Assembly: GCF_943737005.1 (NCBI RefSeq)
Contig: NZ_CALSFU010000002.1
Coordinates: 124,001-188,000 of the forward strand
From: Achromobacter sp. Marseille-Q4962
GTDB taxonomy: Bacteria > Pseudomonadota > Gammaproteobacteria > Burkholderiales > Burkholderiaceae_B
Direction: 5' to 3'
DNA: 64,000 nucleotides
This document shows positions 50,467-59,579 of the stretch, piece after piece (position 1 is the first letter of the stretch; every line of letters begins with the position of its first letter). A program made the translations under genes and the position numbers. The notes under the pieces are model-generated. The model had not been told where the DNA came from, did no database searches, and saw nothing but the letters and a program-made list of their open reading frames with translations.

Positions 50467-51411
50467 CTAGTACGCATGGGGTTCGGGCCGCGCCGTCTGG
50501 TCGAACACCATGCCTTGCGCTTTGCATACCTTGAGGATTTCCTCCCGCAGCCAGCGATGCGCGGGCAGGTTGTCGGAACGTTCGTGCCAAATGAGGTTGA
50601 CGGTGCGAGGCACGAAAGGAAAAGGCGCTTCGACCGCTTCCAGCAGGTGGCTGTACGGGCTGTTGCGCACCGTGTTGACCGGCACCACGCAGATCAGGTC
50701 CGTTTCGGCCAGCAGTCGCGGCGCAAGCGCGAATTGGTTGATCGTAAGCACGACATTGCGCTTGTACCCGTGCGCGGCCAGCTCGTGATCGATGAGCGCC
50801 GGCGTGCCGAGCAGGCTGACCATGAGATGGCGCGCGCGCAGGAAGCTGTCCAGCGTGAAGCGGGGCTGCGCCAGCAGCGGATGGCCCTTGCGCATGGCGC
50901 AGACATAGGTCAGGGTCTCGAGCGGCAGCGTGCGCAGCGAAGACCCGAAATTCGAGTACACGCCCGCCGCCATGTCGACCTCGCCTTTTTCCAGGAGCAG
51001 GCCGGCGTTGTCCAGCGAGTAGGGATGCAGGTGGATGCGGACATTGGGCGCCACTTCCTGCTGTTCGACGAAGAGCGGGCGTATGACCTGGTCGGCCACA
51101 TAGTCCGACATGGCGAGCCGGAACACGGCTTCGGAGCGGGCAGGGTCGAACTCGTTGCGCTCCAGCGTGTCCGAGATGCGCGCGAGGGCGTCCCGGATGG
51201 GCGGCCACAGCAATTCGGCGCGTTGCGTGGGCAGCACGCCGCCCGGCACCTTGACGAACAGCGGGTCTTTCAAGGTGAGCCGCAGGCGATTGATGGCATT
51301 GCTTACGGCGGGTTGCGTCATGTGCAGGGCCGCGGCGGCGCGCGTCACGTTCCGCTCCGTCATGACGGCATCGAAAATGCGCAGCAGGTTCAGATCCATG
51401 GCGGCGAGCAT
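50467..51411 (-). CDS. LysR-family regulator (NodD/NahR-like branch)
   Basis: This is a 314-residue regulator with AGGAAATCCGC before its ATG. The N-terminus MLAAMDLNLLRIFDAVMTER, then MTQPAVSNAINRLRLTLKDP and LFVKVPGGVLPTQRAELL, is typical of the NodD/SyrM/NahR type. The effector domain includes FRLAMSDYVADQVIRPLF. It lies between the hydantoinase operon and the divergent Bug gene, so it probably controls both. Confidence 0.93.
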   Translation of the reverse strand: MLAAMDLNLLRIFDAVMTERNVTRAAAALHMTQPAVSNAINRLRLTLKDPLFVKVPGGVLPTQRAELLWPPIRDALARISDTLERNEFDPARSEAVFRLAMSDYVADQVIRPLFVEQQEVAPNVRIHLHPYSLDNAGLLLEKGEVDMAAGVYSNFGSSLRTLPLETLTYVCAMRKGHPLLAQPRFTLDSFLRARHLMVSLLGTPALIDHELAAHGYKRNVVLTINQFALAPRLLAETDLICVVPVNTVRNSPYSHLLEAVEAPFPFVPRTVNLIWHERSDNLPAHRWLREEILKVCKAQGMVFDQTARPEPHAY

Positions 51412-51424
51412 GCGGATTTCCTGT

Positions 51425-51434
51425 TATCAGTTGT
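51425..51434. promoter_or_regulatory. Second TATCAGTTGT element between lysR and Bug gene
   Basis: TATCAGTTGT, followed by a similar TGATG-type end, repeats the decamer found upstream of hyuA. It lies 14 bp before the LysR start and 140 bp before the Bug start. The shared word suggests one regulator acts at both promoters. Confidence 0.45.
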
Positions 51435-51573
51435 GGTGATGACGATTCATTTTAATTGTTGATTGGCCATATAACGCCAGGCCGCTTAACCTTGCCCACG
51501 TTCCAGCGCGGTTCCAGAGCGCGGTCCAGTGCCCGCAGTTCAAGTTTTCCATACCAACCGGGGGAATCCATTG

Positions 51574-52545
51574 ATGGTCAAGAACCTGAAGTTTCTGGCC
51601 GCCGCCTGCGTGGCGGCCCTGGCTGCCGCGCAGGCGGCGGCCGCGGACAATTTTCCCAGCAAGCCGATCACCATCGTTCTGCCCTACGCCACGGGCGGCT
51701 CGGCGGACATGCTGGCCCGTTTCGCGGCCCAGGGGCTGCAAAGCGAGCTGGGCCAACCGGCGATCGTGGAGGCCAAGCCCGGCGCGGGCGGCGTGCTGGG
51801 CACCGAGTACGTCGCCAGGGCGGAGCCCGACGGCTACACGCTGGTGCTGACCGCCAGCGGCACGATGGCGGTCAACCCCTATGTCTACAAGCTGCGCTAC
51901 AAGCCCTTGGAGGATTTCAAGCAGATCACCGTGCTTGTCGATCTGCCTTTCGTGGTGGTCACCAACAATGAGTTCCCCGGAAAGAACCTGAAGGAGTTCA
52001 TCGATTACGGTCGCCAGCATCCCAATGGCATCACCTTCGGCAATGCGGGCCTGGGCACGCAGCAGCATCTGACGCAGCTCATGTTCGCGCGTGCCGCCGG
52101 CATCCAGGTGAACATCGTTCCTTACAAGGGCAGCAGCCCGGCCATGAACGATCTGCTGGGCGGGCACATCAACGCCGTGCTGGACAATACCGGCGTGCAA
52201 ACGCCGTTCATCAAGGCCGGAAAAGTGCGGCCGTTGTTCGTCACCAACCCGGAGCGGGTGGCTGCCCTGCCTGACGTGCCTACGGCCTCCGAAGCGGGCT
52301 TGCCCGGCTTTTCAGCCGTCGCCTGGTTCGGTCTTGCCGCGCCCAAAGGCACGCCGGACGCGGTCGTGGAGAAGATCCAGCAGGCCGTGGCCCGCGAATT
52401 CGCCAAGCCTGAAATGAAGCGCCGCCTGCTGGATCTGGCCATGATTCCGCGTGTGTCCACGCCGGCGGAAGCCACGGCTCGCGTCAAGGACGATCTGCAG
52501 GCATTCGGCAAGATCGCCAAGGAAGTCGATCTCAAGCCGATGTGA
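51574..52545 (+). CDS. Bug/TctC-family binding protein linked to the hydantoinase operon
   Basis: This is a 323-residue protein starting MVKNLKFLAAACVAALAAAQ after GGGGAATCCATT, with cleavage near AAA-DN. Blocks are KPITIVLPYATGGSADMLAR, EAKPGAGGVLG, VPYKGSSPAMNDLLGGHINA and LPDVPTASE. Its divergence from the LysR gene, with a shared DNA word upstream of hyuA, suggests that it captures the cyclic amide or related acid used by that operon. Confidence 0.93.
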   Translation: MVKNLKFLAAACVAALAAAQAAAADNFPSKPITIVLPYATGGSADMLARFAAQGLQSELGQPAIVEAKPGAGGVLGTEYVARAEPDGYTLVLTASGTMAVNPYVYKLRYKPLEDFKQITVLVDLPFVVVTNNEFPGKNLKEFIDYGRQHPNGITFGNAGLGTQQHLTQLMFARAAGIQVNIVPYKGSSPAMNDLLGGHINAVLDNTGVQTPFIKAGKVRPLFVTNPERVAALPDVPTASEAGLPGFSAVAWFGLAAPKGTPDAVVEKIQQAVAREFAKPEMKRRLLDLAMIPRVSTPAEATARVKDDLQAFGKIAKEVDLKPM

Positions 52546-52661
52546 GCAAGCTTGCGGCGCGCCGGTCCTGTGCGCCGCCGCTCTCACCCGAACACCCTGC
52601 ACACAGGACTCGCGCAGGGCGTCGCGTCGCCGGCCGGAGCGAGCCGGCCCGCTGCCGGGCC

Positions 52662-53243
52662 TCAGCGCTGTCCGTCGTGCACCGACACCGCTTCCTTGGT
52701 GAGCCCGCCCAGGCGCGAATGCACGCGGCCTCCGGTGCCCATGACGAGCGCGAAAAGGATTTCGTTGGCGCGGGGGGCGTCCTGGATGCCGATTTCGATA
52801 CTGTTGAAGTGGCTGCGCACGTAGGAGGCATGGATGTAGTGCACCGGCACCATCATGCGGTAGCCGGCCACGGCCACGGCCTTGACGGCCGGCACCATGG
52901 CCCTGGGCTCGCCCAGCACGCTGCGCATGGCCCAGCCGCCGGCTTCGTGCCAGACCGCGCCGTGTTCCATCTCGCCGTCCAGGCCCACGATGGCGGCTTT
53001 GCTGTAGACCTCGATGTTCTCTTTGCCGCCCAGGGTTTCGACCAGCTCGGTGGCCAGCAGCGTGCCCAGGCTGCGCAGCTCGGCCATGAAGGGCATCAGG
53101 TCGGGCTCGTAGCGGCCGGCGTAGGGGTTGCGGATCACCGCGCACGAGGCGGCGAGCCTGAGGGGTTTTTCGGGGGGCGGGCCGTTCTCGTGGAACGTGG
53201 TTTCGACGATGAGGCAGCGCTTGCGGATATCGATCAGCGACAT
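52662..53243 (-). CDS. DUF1185 (amino acid synthesis-like) family protein
   Basis: This is a 193-residue protein starting MSLIDIRKRCLIVETTFHEN. RLAASCAVIRNPYAGRYEPD, NIEVYSKAAIVGLDGEMEHG and FNSIEIGIQDAPRANEILFA are conserved blocks of the DUF1185 family, whose members have a RimK/peptide-synthesis-unrelated fold and no firm function. It is the last gene after a Bug gene and a hydroxyisobutyrate dehydrogenase-like gene, a combination suggesting a metabolic rather than regulatory role. Confidence 0.83.
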   Translation of the reverse strand: MSLIDIRKRCLIVETTFHENGPPPEKPLRLAASCAVIRNPYAGRYEPDLMPFMAELRSLGTLLATELVETLGGKENIEVYSKAAIVGLDGEMEHGAVWHEAGGWAMRSVLGEPRAMVPAVKAVAVAGYRMMVPVHYIHASYVRSHFNSIEIGIQDAPRANEILFALVMGTGGRVHSRLGGLTKEAVSVHDGQR

Positions 53244-53280
53244 GGACGGGATTCCTGGTTCGGGAGAGTCGGGAAGAGGG

Positions 53281-54252
53281 TTATTGCGGCGGGATGCCGG
53301 TTTCCTTGACGATGGCGGCCCACTTGCCGATTTCGGCGCGCACGAAGGCGCCGAACTCGGCCGGGCTCTGGGTCTTGACCGTGAGGCCCTGGCGCGCGTA
53401 GGTCTGCCTGAGCTCGTCGCTGCCCAGCGCCTTGTCCAGCGAGCGGGACAGGCGGTCCTGCACCGGCTGCGGCAGGCCGGCCGGGCCCATCAGGCCGAAC
53501 CACACGGTGAGGTCGAAGCCGGGGGCGCCGGTTTCGTTGAGCGTGGGAATGTCGGGCGCGAGCGCAAAGCGCTCCGGCGTGCTGACGCCATACGCCTTGA
53601 CCTTGCCGGCGCGGGCCTGCTGCAGGCCGTTGGCGAGATCGGTGAACGTGAGGTCCACGGTGCCGCCGATCACGTCGGTGAGCGCCTGCGGGCCGCCGCG
53701 GTAGGGAACGGGCGTGACCTCGATATGCCCCATGGCCGCGAGCTTGGCGCCGAAGACCTGGGCGCTGCCCGAGCCGTAGGCGTAGGTCAGCTTGCCGGGA
53801 TGCCGGGCGCCGTAGGCGTACAGGTCGGACACCTTGGTGCCGGGCATGCGCGGCGAGCCCACCAGCAGGTACGGGGTTTCGGCCACCGCGCCGATGGGCG
53901 AGAGATCCTTGGCGGGATCGTAAGGCAGGTCTTTGAACAGGCTCACGCCGCTGGCCGCCGTGGAAACGCCCACCACCACCAGGGTGTAGCCGTCGGGCCT
54001 GGCCCTGGCCACATCGTGCGTGCCGATGATGCCGTTGGCGCCCGGCTTGTTCTCCACCACCACGGGCTGGCCCAGGTCGTCGGCCATGGCCTTGCCCAGG
54101 CTGCGGGCCACGACGTCGGTGATGCTGCCGGGCGGAAAGGGAACCACCATGCGGATGGGGTGGTCGGGGTAGGTCGTGGCCTGGGCGGCGCCGGCCAGCA
54201 GGGCGGCGCCCAGGCCGAGCGCCAGCCTGAGCGCGGCGGCGGTGTGCTTCAT
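53281..54252 (-). CDS. Bug/TctC-family periplasmic solute-binding protein
   Basis: This is a 323-residue protein with signal MKHTAAALRLALGLGAALLA ending near AQA-TT. Blocks are HPIRMVVPFPPGSITDVVAR, ENKPGANGIIG, VPYRGGPQALTDVIGGTVDL and APDIPTLNE. It lies between the dehydrogenase (43 bp upstream) and DUF1185 genes, so the three probably form one operon. Its substrate is likely a hydroxy acid handled by the dehydrogenase. Confidence 0.93.
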   Translation of the reverse strand: MKHTAAALRLALGLGAALLAGAAQATTYPDHPIRMVVPFPPGSITDVVARSLGKAMADDLGQPVVVENKPGANGIIGTHDVARARPDGYTLVVVGVSTAASGVSLFKDLPYDPAKDLSPIGAVAETPYLLVGSPRMPGTKVSDLYAYGARHPGKLTYAYGSGSAQVFGAKLAAMGHIEVTPVPYRGGPQALTDVIGGTVDLTFTDLANGLQQARAGKVKAYGVSTPERFALAPDIPTLNETGAPGFDLTVWFGLMGPAGLPQPVQDRLSRSLDKALGSDELRQTYARQGLTVKTQSPAEFGAFVRAEIGKWAAIVKETGIPPQ

Positions 54253-54294
54253 GGCTTGTCTCCTGTCTGATGTCGTTATGGGCGTCGCCGGCGC

Positions 54295-55212
54295 TCAGGC
54301 CGGCGCGGGAGCGTTCAGCCGCTCCAGGTAGCGGTGGATTTCGGTGTTGTCGGCGCCGGCCGGCATCTCCTCGCGGGCGCGCTGCCACAGCTCGGCGCAC
54401 AGCGACAGCTGCGCGGCGGACACGCCAGCCAGGGACTGCAGCGCATTGGCGGTGCGCAGGTCCTTGGCCATCAGCGCGAGGGAGAAGCCGCCGTTGTAGC
54501 TGCCCGGCACGATGAACTGGCGCAGCTTGGTTTCGGTGGCCACGTTGCGGCCGCTGGACGCGTTGAGCACGTCGGTGAACACGTCCAGGTCCAGGTCCAT
54601 GCGCCGGGCGATCAGCAGGGCCTCGCTGGCGGCGAGCAGCCCGGCGGCGTAGACATAGTTGTTGAGCGCCTTCATGGCGTGCGCCGATCCCGTCGCGCCG
54701 GTGCGGATGAGCGAGGCGCCCATGCGGGACAGTATCGGGCGCACGCGCTCCAGGTCGTCGGCTTCCGCGCCCACCATGATGGCCAGCGTGCCGGCGGCGG
54801 CCTTGGCCACCGCGCCGGAAACCGGGGCGTCGATCAGCGTAAGGCCGGCCTGCCGCAGGCGCGGCGCCAGGCGCAGCGTTTCGGCGGGGTTGGACGAGCC
54901 CATGTCGAGCAGCACCGAGCCCGGCTTGAGCAGCGCCGCCAGCCCGGGCCGCCCCGGCTCGCCTTCGATCACCGCGCTGGTGACGGTGCTGTCGGGCAGC
55001 ATCGTGATGACCACGTCGCACCCGGCCAGGTCCTGCAGGCCCGCCGCCGGGCGCAGGGTCTTGTTCCAGGCGGGGTGCGCCGCCAGGCGCGCCAGCCGCG
55101 CGGGATCCCGGTCATAGGCCAGGATGCCGAAGCCGTCCCCGCCGCCGGCGAGGTTCTCGAGCATCGGCAGGCCCATCATGCCCAGGCCGATAAAACCTAT
55201 GTTCATCTTCAT
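54295..55212 (-). CDS. 3-Hydroxyisobutyrate dehydrogenase-family enzyme
   Basis: This 305-residue beta-hydroxyacid dehydrogenase has the NAD(P) site NIGFIGLGMMGLPMLENLAG. LLDMGSSNPAETLRLA and FIDAPVSG-like LIDAPVSGAVAKAAAGTLAI give the substrate region. The catalytic Lys is in AHAMKALNNYVYAAGLLA. It oxidises a 3-hydroxy acid such as tartronate semialdehyde-related or hydroxyisobutyrate-type compounds. It is divergent from a LysR gene; two ATGCTAA words in the gap may be regulator contacts. Confidence 0.92.
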   Translation of the reverse strand: MKMNIGFIGLGMMGLPMLENLAGGGDGFGILAYDRDPARLARLAAHPAWNKTLRPAAGLQDLAGCDVVITMLPDSTVTSAVIEGEPGRPGLAALLKPGSVLLDMGSSNPAETLRLAPRLRQAGLTLIDAPVSGAVAKAAAGTLAIMVGAEADDLERVRPILSRMGASLIRTGATGSAHAMKALNNYVYAAGLLAASEALLIARRMDLDLDVFTDVLNASSGRNVATETKLRQFIVPGSYNGGFSLALMAKDLRTANALQSLAGVSAAQLSLCAELWQRAREEMPAGADNTEIHRYLERLNAPAPA

Positions 55213-55337
55213 GCTTTTCCTTTATCGACTCGACCTGAAAGTTGCGCCAGGCCATCGACGGAATGCTAATGAACGGCAGGAATGAGCGGTTATGCTAAGT
55301 TGCGCAGGGGATATAACAAACGATTATCGGGTTGGCC

Positions 55338-56252
55338 ATGAGATTCAAGCTGAGGCAGATGGAAGTGTTCAGGGCGGTCATGCTGACCGGCTCCATGAAT
55401 GGCGCGGCAAAGCTGCTCTTCGTGTCGCAGCCGGCCATCAGCCGCCTCATTGCCCATACCGAGCAGAGCCTGGGCCTGCAATTGTTCGAGCGCGACAAGG
55501 GCAAGCTCACGCCCACGCCGGAGGCGCACCGGCTGTTCCAGGAAGTGGGGCCCCTGTTCGAGGAGGCCCTGCGCATCGACGAGCTCGCGCGCGACCTGGC
55601 CGAGCGGCCCGAGGGCGCGCTGACGCTGTGCTCCAGCCCCAGCCTGGCGCTGAATTTCGTGCCGCCCGTGATCGCGCAGTACCTGGAGCTCTACCCCAAC
55701 GTGCGCCTCAAGTACCACACCACGCTGCTGGCCGACATGGCGCACGAGCTGCTGGGCCGCAAGGCGGAGCTGGCCGTGTCGGTGCTGCCCATCGACCATC
55801 CCAATCTGGCGGTGGAGCCGCTGGCCACGGGCGAAATGGTCTGCATCCTGCCGCAGGGGCATCCGCTGGCGGCGCAGCCCGACGTGGGGCTGGCGGAGCT
55901 GGCCGCGTACCGGCTGATTCTCTACAGCCGCAATATTCCCTTCGGCCAGCTCGTGGCCGCCGCGTTCCAGCGCGCCAACGTAAGCTGGAACGCGGCCGTG
56001 GACATCGTGCGGGCCGAGCTGGCCTGCGCGCTGGTGCGGGTGGGCGCCGGCGTGGCCATCGTGGACCAGTTCTCCGTCGGGCAGCAGGGATGGCCGGGCG
56101 TGGTGACGCGGCCGCTGCGCGAGTCGATTCCGCTGTCGCTGAGCCTGGTGCGCTCGCGCTTCGAGCGCCCCAGCCGCCAGGTGCAGCGCTTCGTGCGCCT
56201 CATCAAGGAGCACGCGCGCCATGCGCCGGGCCTGCGGCCCGGCGGGGCGTAG
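55338..56252 (+). CDS. LysR-family transcriptional regulator
   Basis: This is a 304-residue regulator. The ATG at 55338 is preferred over a TTG two codons earlier. The helix-turn-helix is LRQMEVFRAVMLTGSMNGAA, then SQPAISRLIAHTEQSLGLQL. GALTLCSSPSLALNFVPPVI starts the effector domain. It resembles the GcvA/NocR-like group by its opening. It probably controls the divergent dehydrogenase-Bug-DUF1185 operon. Confidence 0.92.
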   Translation: MRFKLRQMEVFRAVMLTGSMNGAAKLLFVSQPAISRLIAHTEQSLGLQLFERDKGKLTPTPEAHRLFQEVGPLFEEALRIDELARDLAERPEGALTLCSSPSLALNFVPPVIAQYLELYPNVRLKYHTTLLADMAHELLGRKAELAVSVLPIDHPNLAVEPLATGEMVCILPQGHPLAAQPDVGLAELAAYRLILYSRNIPFGQLVAAAFQRANVSWNAAVDIVRAELACALVRVGAGVAIVDQFSVGQQGWPGVVTRPLRESIPLSLSLVRSRFERPSRQVQRFVRLIKEHARHAPGLRPGGA

Positions 56253-56258
56253 ACGCCC

Positions 56259-56276
56259 GGCCGCGGACCCGCGGCC
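56259..56276. terminator. Hairpin between convergent lysR and MFS genes
   Basis: GGCCGCG-GACC-CGCGGCC is a perfect 7-bp stem filling most of the 24-bp gap between two convergent stops. No T run follows on either strand, so it is a weak terminator or RNA end-protecting hairpin. Confidence 0.4.
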
Positions 56277-57551
56277 TCAACGCAGCGCGGCTGCCTTGAC
56301 GCGCCGGTGCAGCCAGGCGGTCAGGCCGAAGTTGACCGCGGCCAGCGCCGTCAGTATCCACAGCGTGCCCGCCGCGCCCGCGTGCGTGACGAGAAAGCCG
56401 CAGGCCAGCGGCGTCAGCGCCTGGCAGAGCAGGGACGAGCGGGCCAGCCTGCCCATCACCGGCGCCAGCGCGGACTGCGGCACCAGGGCGATCGGCAGCG
56501 TGCCGCGCACCAGCGCGCGCAGGCCGTTGCCGATGCCGTAGCACACGATGCCCGCCGCCGCGGCCCGCGGGTCCAGGCTGACCAGCAGCAGCCCGATCGC
56601 CACGAAAGCGGCCGAGACGAGGGCCATCCAGATGGGGTGCAGGCTTTTTATGGAGAACGTGATCACGCGCATCAGCACCATGCTGGGACCGATGAGCGCG
56701 CTGAGCGCGATGGCCGAGGCTAGCGTGTGCCCGGCGCCTTGCAGCAGCACGATGATCTGCACCGACACCGCCGTCATCAACAGGGCGGCAATCGAAAACA
56801 CGAACGACAGCAGCCAGTAGTCGCCGGCGGAGATGCCCGGGGGCAGCGCCCGCCTGCCGCGGCCGGCGGGCTTGCGCGCCGGGAGCGCGGCGGCCGCGGG
56901 CGCGTCCGGAGGCAGCGCCTTGAGGTAAAGCGGCGCGATGCTCAGCGCCAGCACGGCGGCATAGGCCCAGCAGGTCGCGCGCCAGCCCAGCGGGCCGGTC
57001 ATCCAGGCCAGCGCGGGCCAGACCACGGTGGTGGCGAATCCGGCGATGAGGGTAATGGCATTGATGACCGGGCGCGCGCGCTGTCCGTGGCGGATGCCCA
57101 GCGTGGTGAAGAGCGGATCGTAGAGGCCGCCGGCCATGCCTACGCCGATCAGGCACCAGCCCGCGATGAACGCGGGAATGCCGGGCGCGGCGCCCACGAC
57201 GCACAGGCCGGCCGCCACGATCCAGCCCGACAGGATGAGCACGCGGCGGCCATGCCCGCGCGCGATGTACACATTGGCCTGCGGCGAGAGCAGGCCGGAA
57301 ACCAGCACGCCAGCCGTGAGGCCGCCGTAGATCCAGGTCATCGACCAGCCCGTATCGCGGTGGATGGGCTCGGCCAGCACCGACAGCAGGAAGAACGATC
57401 CGCCCCAGATGAGGATCTGGGCGATGCCCAGCAGCACGCTGGCGGAGAAGGGAACGCCGGCTTCGGCCTGCGCCTTCCCGGGCGGCGGGGCGGGGTTGCC
57501 CGAGCCGCCGTCGCCCCGGCGGCTTGCGGATGGGGGCGCTTCCATGGTCAT
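56277..57551 (-). CDS. MFS transporter
   Basis: This 424-residue inner-membrane protein has about 12 hydrophobic segments. After a 35-residue Pro/Gly-rich cytoplasmic tail, the first is VLLGIAQILIWGGSFFLLSV. GWSMTWIYGGLTAGVLVSGL and a GRRVLILSG loop follow, matching the MFS_1 pattern. The middle has a charged loop with LPARKPAGRGRR between the two halves. GGAGAATCG precedes the start. It diverges from the Bug-GntR-dehydratase operon and may import or export the acid used there. Confidence 0.9.
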   Translation of the reverse strand: MTMEAPPSASRRGDGGSGNPAPPPGKAQAEAGVPFSASVLLGIAQILIWGGSFFLLSVLAEPIHRDTGWSMTWIYGGLTAGVLVSGLLSPQANVYIARGHGRRVLILSGWIVAAGLCVVGAAPGIPAFIAGWCLIGVGMAGGLYDPLFTTLGIRHGQRARPVINAITLIAGFATTVVWPALAWMTGPLGWRATCWAYAAVLALSIAPLYLKALPPDAPAAAALPARKPAGRGRRALPPGISAGDYWLLSFVFSIAALLMTAVSVQIIVLLQGAGHTLASAIALSALIGPSMVLMRVITFSIKSLHPIWMALVSAAFVAIGLLLVSLDPRAAAAGIVCYGIGNGLRALVRGTLPIALVPQSALAPVMGRLARSSLLCQALTPLACGFLVTHAGAAGTLWILTALAAVNFGLTAWLHRRVKAAALR

Positions 57552-57684
57552 CGATTCTCCGGCGCGCTGGCGCGCCATGGCAATAAAGGGTTGGGGATGG
57601 GGGAGTCCGCCGCGGAGCGGCAAACCGCCGGCATTGTCGCGCACGCGGGGCCGCCTTGCGCGTTTGCGGCAGCCAAAGGTACAC

Positions 57685-57704
57685 TTGTATTAACATCAAT
57701 ACAA
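57685..57704. promoter_or_regulatory. GntR-type operator candidate
   Basis: TTGTATT-AACATC-AATACAA is a perfect 7-bp inverted repeat with a 6-bp spacer, 17 bp upstream of the Bug GTG start and 133 bp from the MFS start. The GntR/HutC-type gene in the same operon is the obvious candidate binder. The AT-rich arms may also overlap the -10 region, which suits repression. Confidence 0.65.
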
Positions 57705-57721
57705 CATATCGGGAGACAACT

Positions 57722-58678
57722 GTGTTCAGACATCTGGCCATGGGCTGCGCCATCGCCGCGGCCTGCGCGTTCGCCGCTCCGTCCGGAGCGCAGGAAGCCG
57801 CCATCAAGCTGGTGGTGGGCGCGCCGCCCGGCGGCACCACCGACACCGTGGCCCGCAGCATCGGCCAGCGCATGAGCCACGATCTCAAGCGCACGGTCGT
57901 GGTCGAGAACCGTCCGGGCGCAGGCGGCAACATCGCGGCGGACTACGTGGCCAAGAGCAAGGCGGACGGCAGCACGCTGCTGGTCACTTTCACGAGCTTC
58001 TCTATCAATGCTTCGCTCTACCGCAACCTGCCGTTCGACCCGGTCAGGGACTTCACGCCCATCAGCATGCTGGCCAACGTGCCCAGCGTGCTGGTGACGC
58101 GCAAGGATTTTCCGGCGAAGAACATGGCGGAGTTCCTGCGCGAAGTGAAGGCGCATCCGAGCAAGTACACCATGGCGATCGGCGCCCTGGGTTCGTCGCT
58201 GCACATGGCGGGCGAGCGCATGAAGATGATGGCGGGCCTGGAGATCCTCAACGTGCCCTACAAGGGCACCTCGCCGGCCATTACCGATCTGCTGGGCGGG
58301 CAGGTGGACATGATGTTCGCCAGTTCGCTCAACGCGCTGCCGCACATGAAGAGCGGCGCGCTCAAGCCGCTGGGCGTGACCAGTCCGCAGCCGCTGCCGC
58401 AGTTTCCCGGCGTGCCGCCCATCGGCGATGCCATCAAGGGTTTCGAGTCCAATGCCTGGTTCGCGCTCTTCGGCCCGGCCGGCCTGCCGCCGGAGACGGT
58501 GGCGGCGCTCAATGGCGCGGCGCGCAAGGCGGTGGACACGCCCGAGTTCCGCCGCCTGCTGGAAGGCGAGGCCGCCACGGCCGTCAGCAGCACACCCCAG
58601 GCGCTCGGCGACTTTGTGCGCGAGGACATCGCGCGCTACGCCGAAATCGTCAAGTTCACCGGCGCCACGGTCGACTGA
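57722..58678 (+). CDS. Bug/TctC-family binding protein of the dehydratase-lyase operon
   Basis: This is a 318-residue protein starting at a GTG after GGGAGACAACT. The signal is MFRHLAMGCAIAAACAFAAP, ending near GAQ-EA. Blocks are IKLVVGAPPGGTTDTVARSI, ENRPGAGGNIA, VPYKGTSPAITDLLGGQVDM and FPGVPPIGD. It is the first gene of an operon with a GntR regulator, a two-subunit dehydratase and a lyase. A branched or substituted malate-like acid is a plausible ligand. Confidence 0.93.
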   Translation: MFRHLAMGCAIAAACAFAAPSGAQEAAIKLVVGAPPGGTTDTVARSIGQRMSHDLKRTVVVENRPGAGGNIAADYVAKSKADGSTLLVTFTSFSINASLYRNLPFDPVRDFTPISMLANVPSVLVTRKDFPAKNMAEFLREVKAHPSKYTMAIGALGSSLHMAGERMKMMAGLEILNVPYKGTSPAITDLLGGQVDMMFASSLNALPHMKSGALKPLGVTSPQPLPQFPGVPPIGDAIKGFESNAWFALFGPAGLPPETVAALNGAARKAVDTPEFRRLLEGEAATAVSSTPQALGDFVREDIARYAEIVKFTGATVD

Positions 58679-58705
58679 CCCGCGCGCCCTCGTCCGGAGC
58701 CGTCC

Positions 58706-59563
58706 GTGTCCAGGAATCCGTTGCCTCTTTATCACCAGGTCTATCTGCTGCTCAGGCAACGCCTGACGGCGGGCGGGTTCCCCGCCGGCGCGGCCATGCC
58801 GGGCGAGAACGCGCTGGCCGCCGAGTACGGCGTGTCGCGCCTGACCATGCGGCGTTCGCTGGAGGCGCTGGAAGCCGAGGGCCTGATCGAGCGGCGCCAG
58901 GGCAGGGGCACCTTCGCCGTGGACCGGGGCTGGGTCGACGCGCCGCAGCCCAGCGCCGACATGGATTCGCTGATGCGGCATCTCGCCAGCATGGGCATGC
59001 AGACACAGGTGCGCCTGCTGTCGCTGGAGGCCGAGCCGGCTTCGGCGGCGGTGGCCGCGCACCTGGAACTGGAGCCCGGCGCCCTGGTGCACCGCTCGGT
59101 GCGGGTGCGCAGCCATGGCGGGCTGCCGTTCTCGTATCTGGTGACGGTGGTGCCGGGCGACATCGGCGCCCGCATCCGCGAAAAAGACCTGAACAGCCGG
59201 CCGCTGCTTGCCATCTTCCGCGAGCTGGGCGTGCGCGTGGCGCGCGCCGAGCAGAGCTTTTCCGCCGCGCTGGCCGACCCGCAGGCGGCCGCCGCGCTGG
59301 ATGTGCCCGTGGGGTCGGCGCTGCTGAGCCTGCGCCGCCTGGTGCGCGACGACGCGGGCCGTCCGGTCGAGTGGCTGCATGCGCTGTACCGCCCCGACCG
59401 CTATGAATACCGCATGGACGTGCAGGCGCACGACACACAGGGCGAGCCCGACTGGCTGCCTTCCGGCGCGGCAACGGCCGCGCCCGCCCGGCGCAAGGCG
59501 CGGCCGGCTCAGGCGCGGCCGGCTCAGGCGCGGCCGGCCAAGGCGTCCGCCGCGCATTCCTGA
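58706..59563 (+). CDS. GntR/HutC-family regulator (wHTH plus UTRA)
   Basis: This 285-residue protein starts at a GTG. Winged helix residues about 6-75 read LYHQVYLLLRQRLTAGGFPA, PGENALAAEYGVSRLTMRRS and LIERRQGRGTFAV. The UTRA ligand domain covers residues about 95-240 (LEPGALVHRSVRVRSHGGLP, LSLRRLVRDDAGRPVEWLHA). The tail has three near-identical ARPAQ units from a 15-bp DNA repeat. It probably represses this operon through the inverted repeat at 57685, with an acid intermediate as inducer. Confidence 0.92.
   Translation: MSRNPLPLYHQVYLLLRQRLTAGGFPAGAAMPGENALAAEYGVSRLTMRRSLEALEAEGLIERRQGRGTFAVDRGWVDAPQPSADMDSLMRHLASMGMQTQVRLLSLEAEPASAAVAAHLELEPGALVHRSVRVRSHGGLPFSYLVTVVPGDIGARIREKDLNSRPLLAIFRELGVRVARAEQSFSAALADPQAAAALDVPVGSALLSLRRLVRDDAGRPVEWLHALYRPDRYEYRMDVQAHDTQGEPDWLPSGAATAAPARRKARPAQARPAQARPAKASAAHS
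59498..59542. repeat. Three 15-bp tandem repeats in the GntR gene tail
   Basis: GCGCGGCCGGCTCAG occurs twice exactly and a third time with a 2-base change (CCAAG end). It encodes ARPAQ-ARPAQ-ARPAK shortly before the stop. Like the phosphoketolase repeat it is in frame. Confidence 0.88.
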
Positions 59564-59579
59564 ACCGGAGCCCTTTCTC

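Noticed and set aside
52554-52578. Hairpin GCGGCGC/GCGCCGC between convergent Bug and DUF1185 genes
   Set aside because: The stem is perfect, but no T run follows on either strand and such G+C dyads are common by chance here.
55245-55300. Two ATGCTAA words in the lysR/dehydrogenase gap as regulator sites
   Set aside because: The words are short, spaced about 30 bp apart and not inverted, so they are not reported as a feature.
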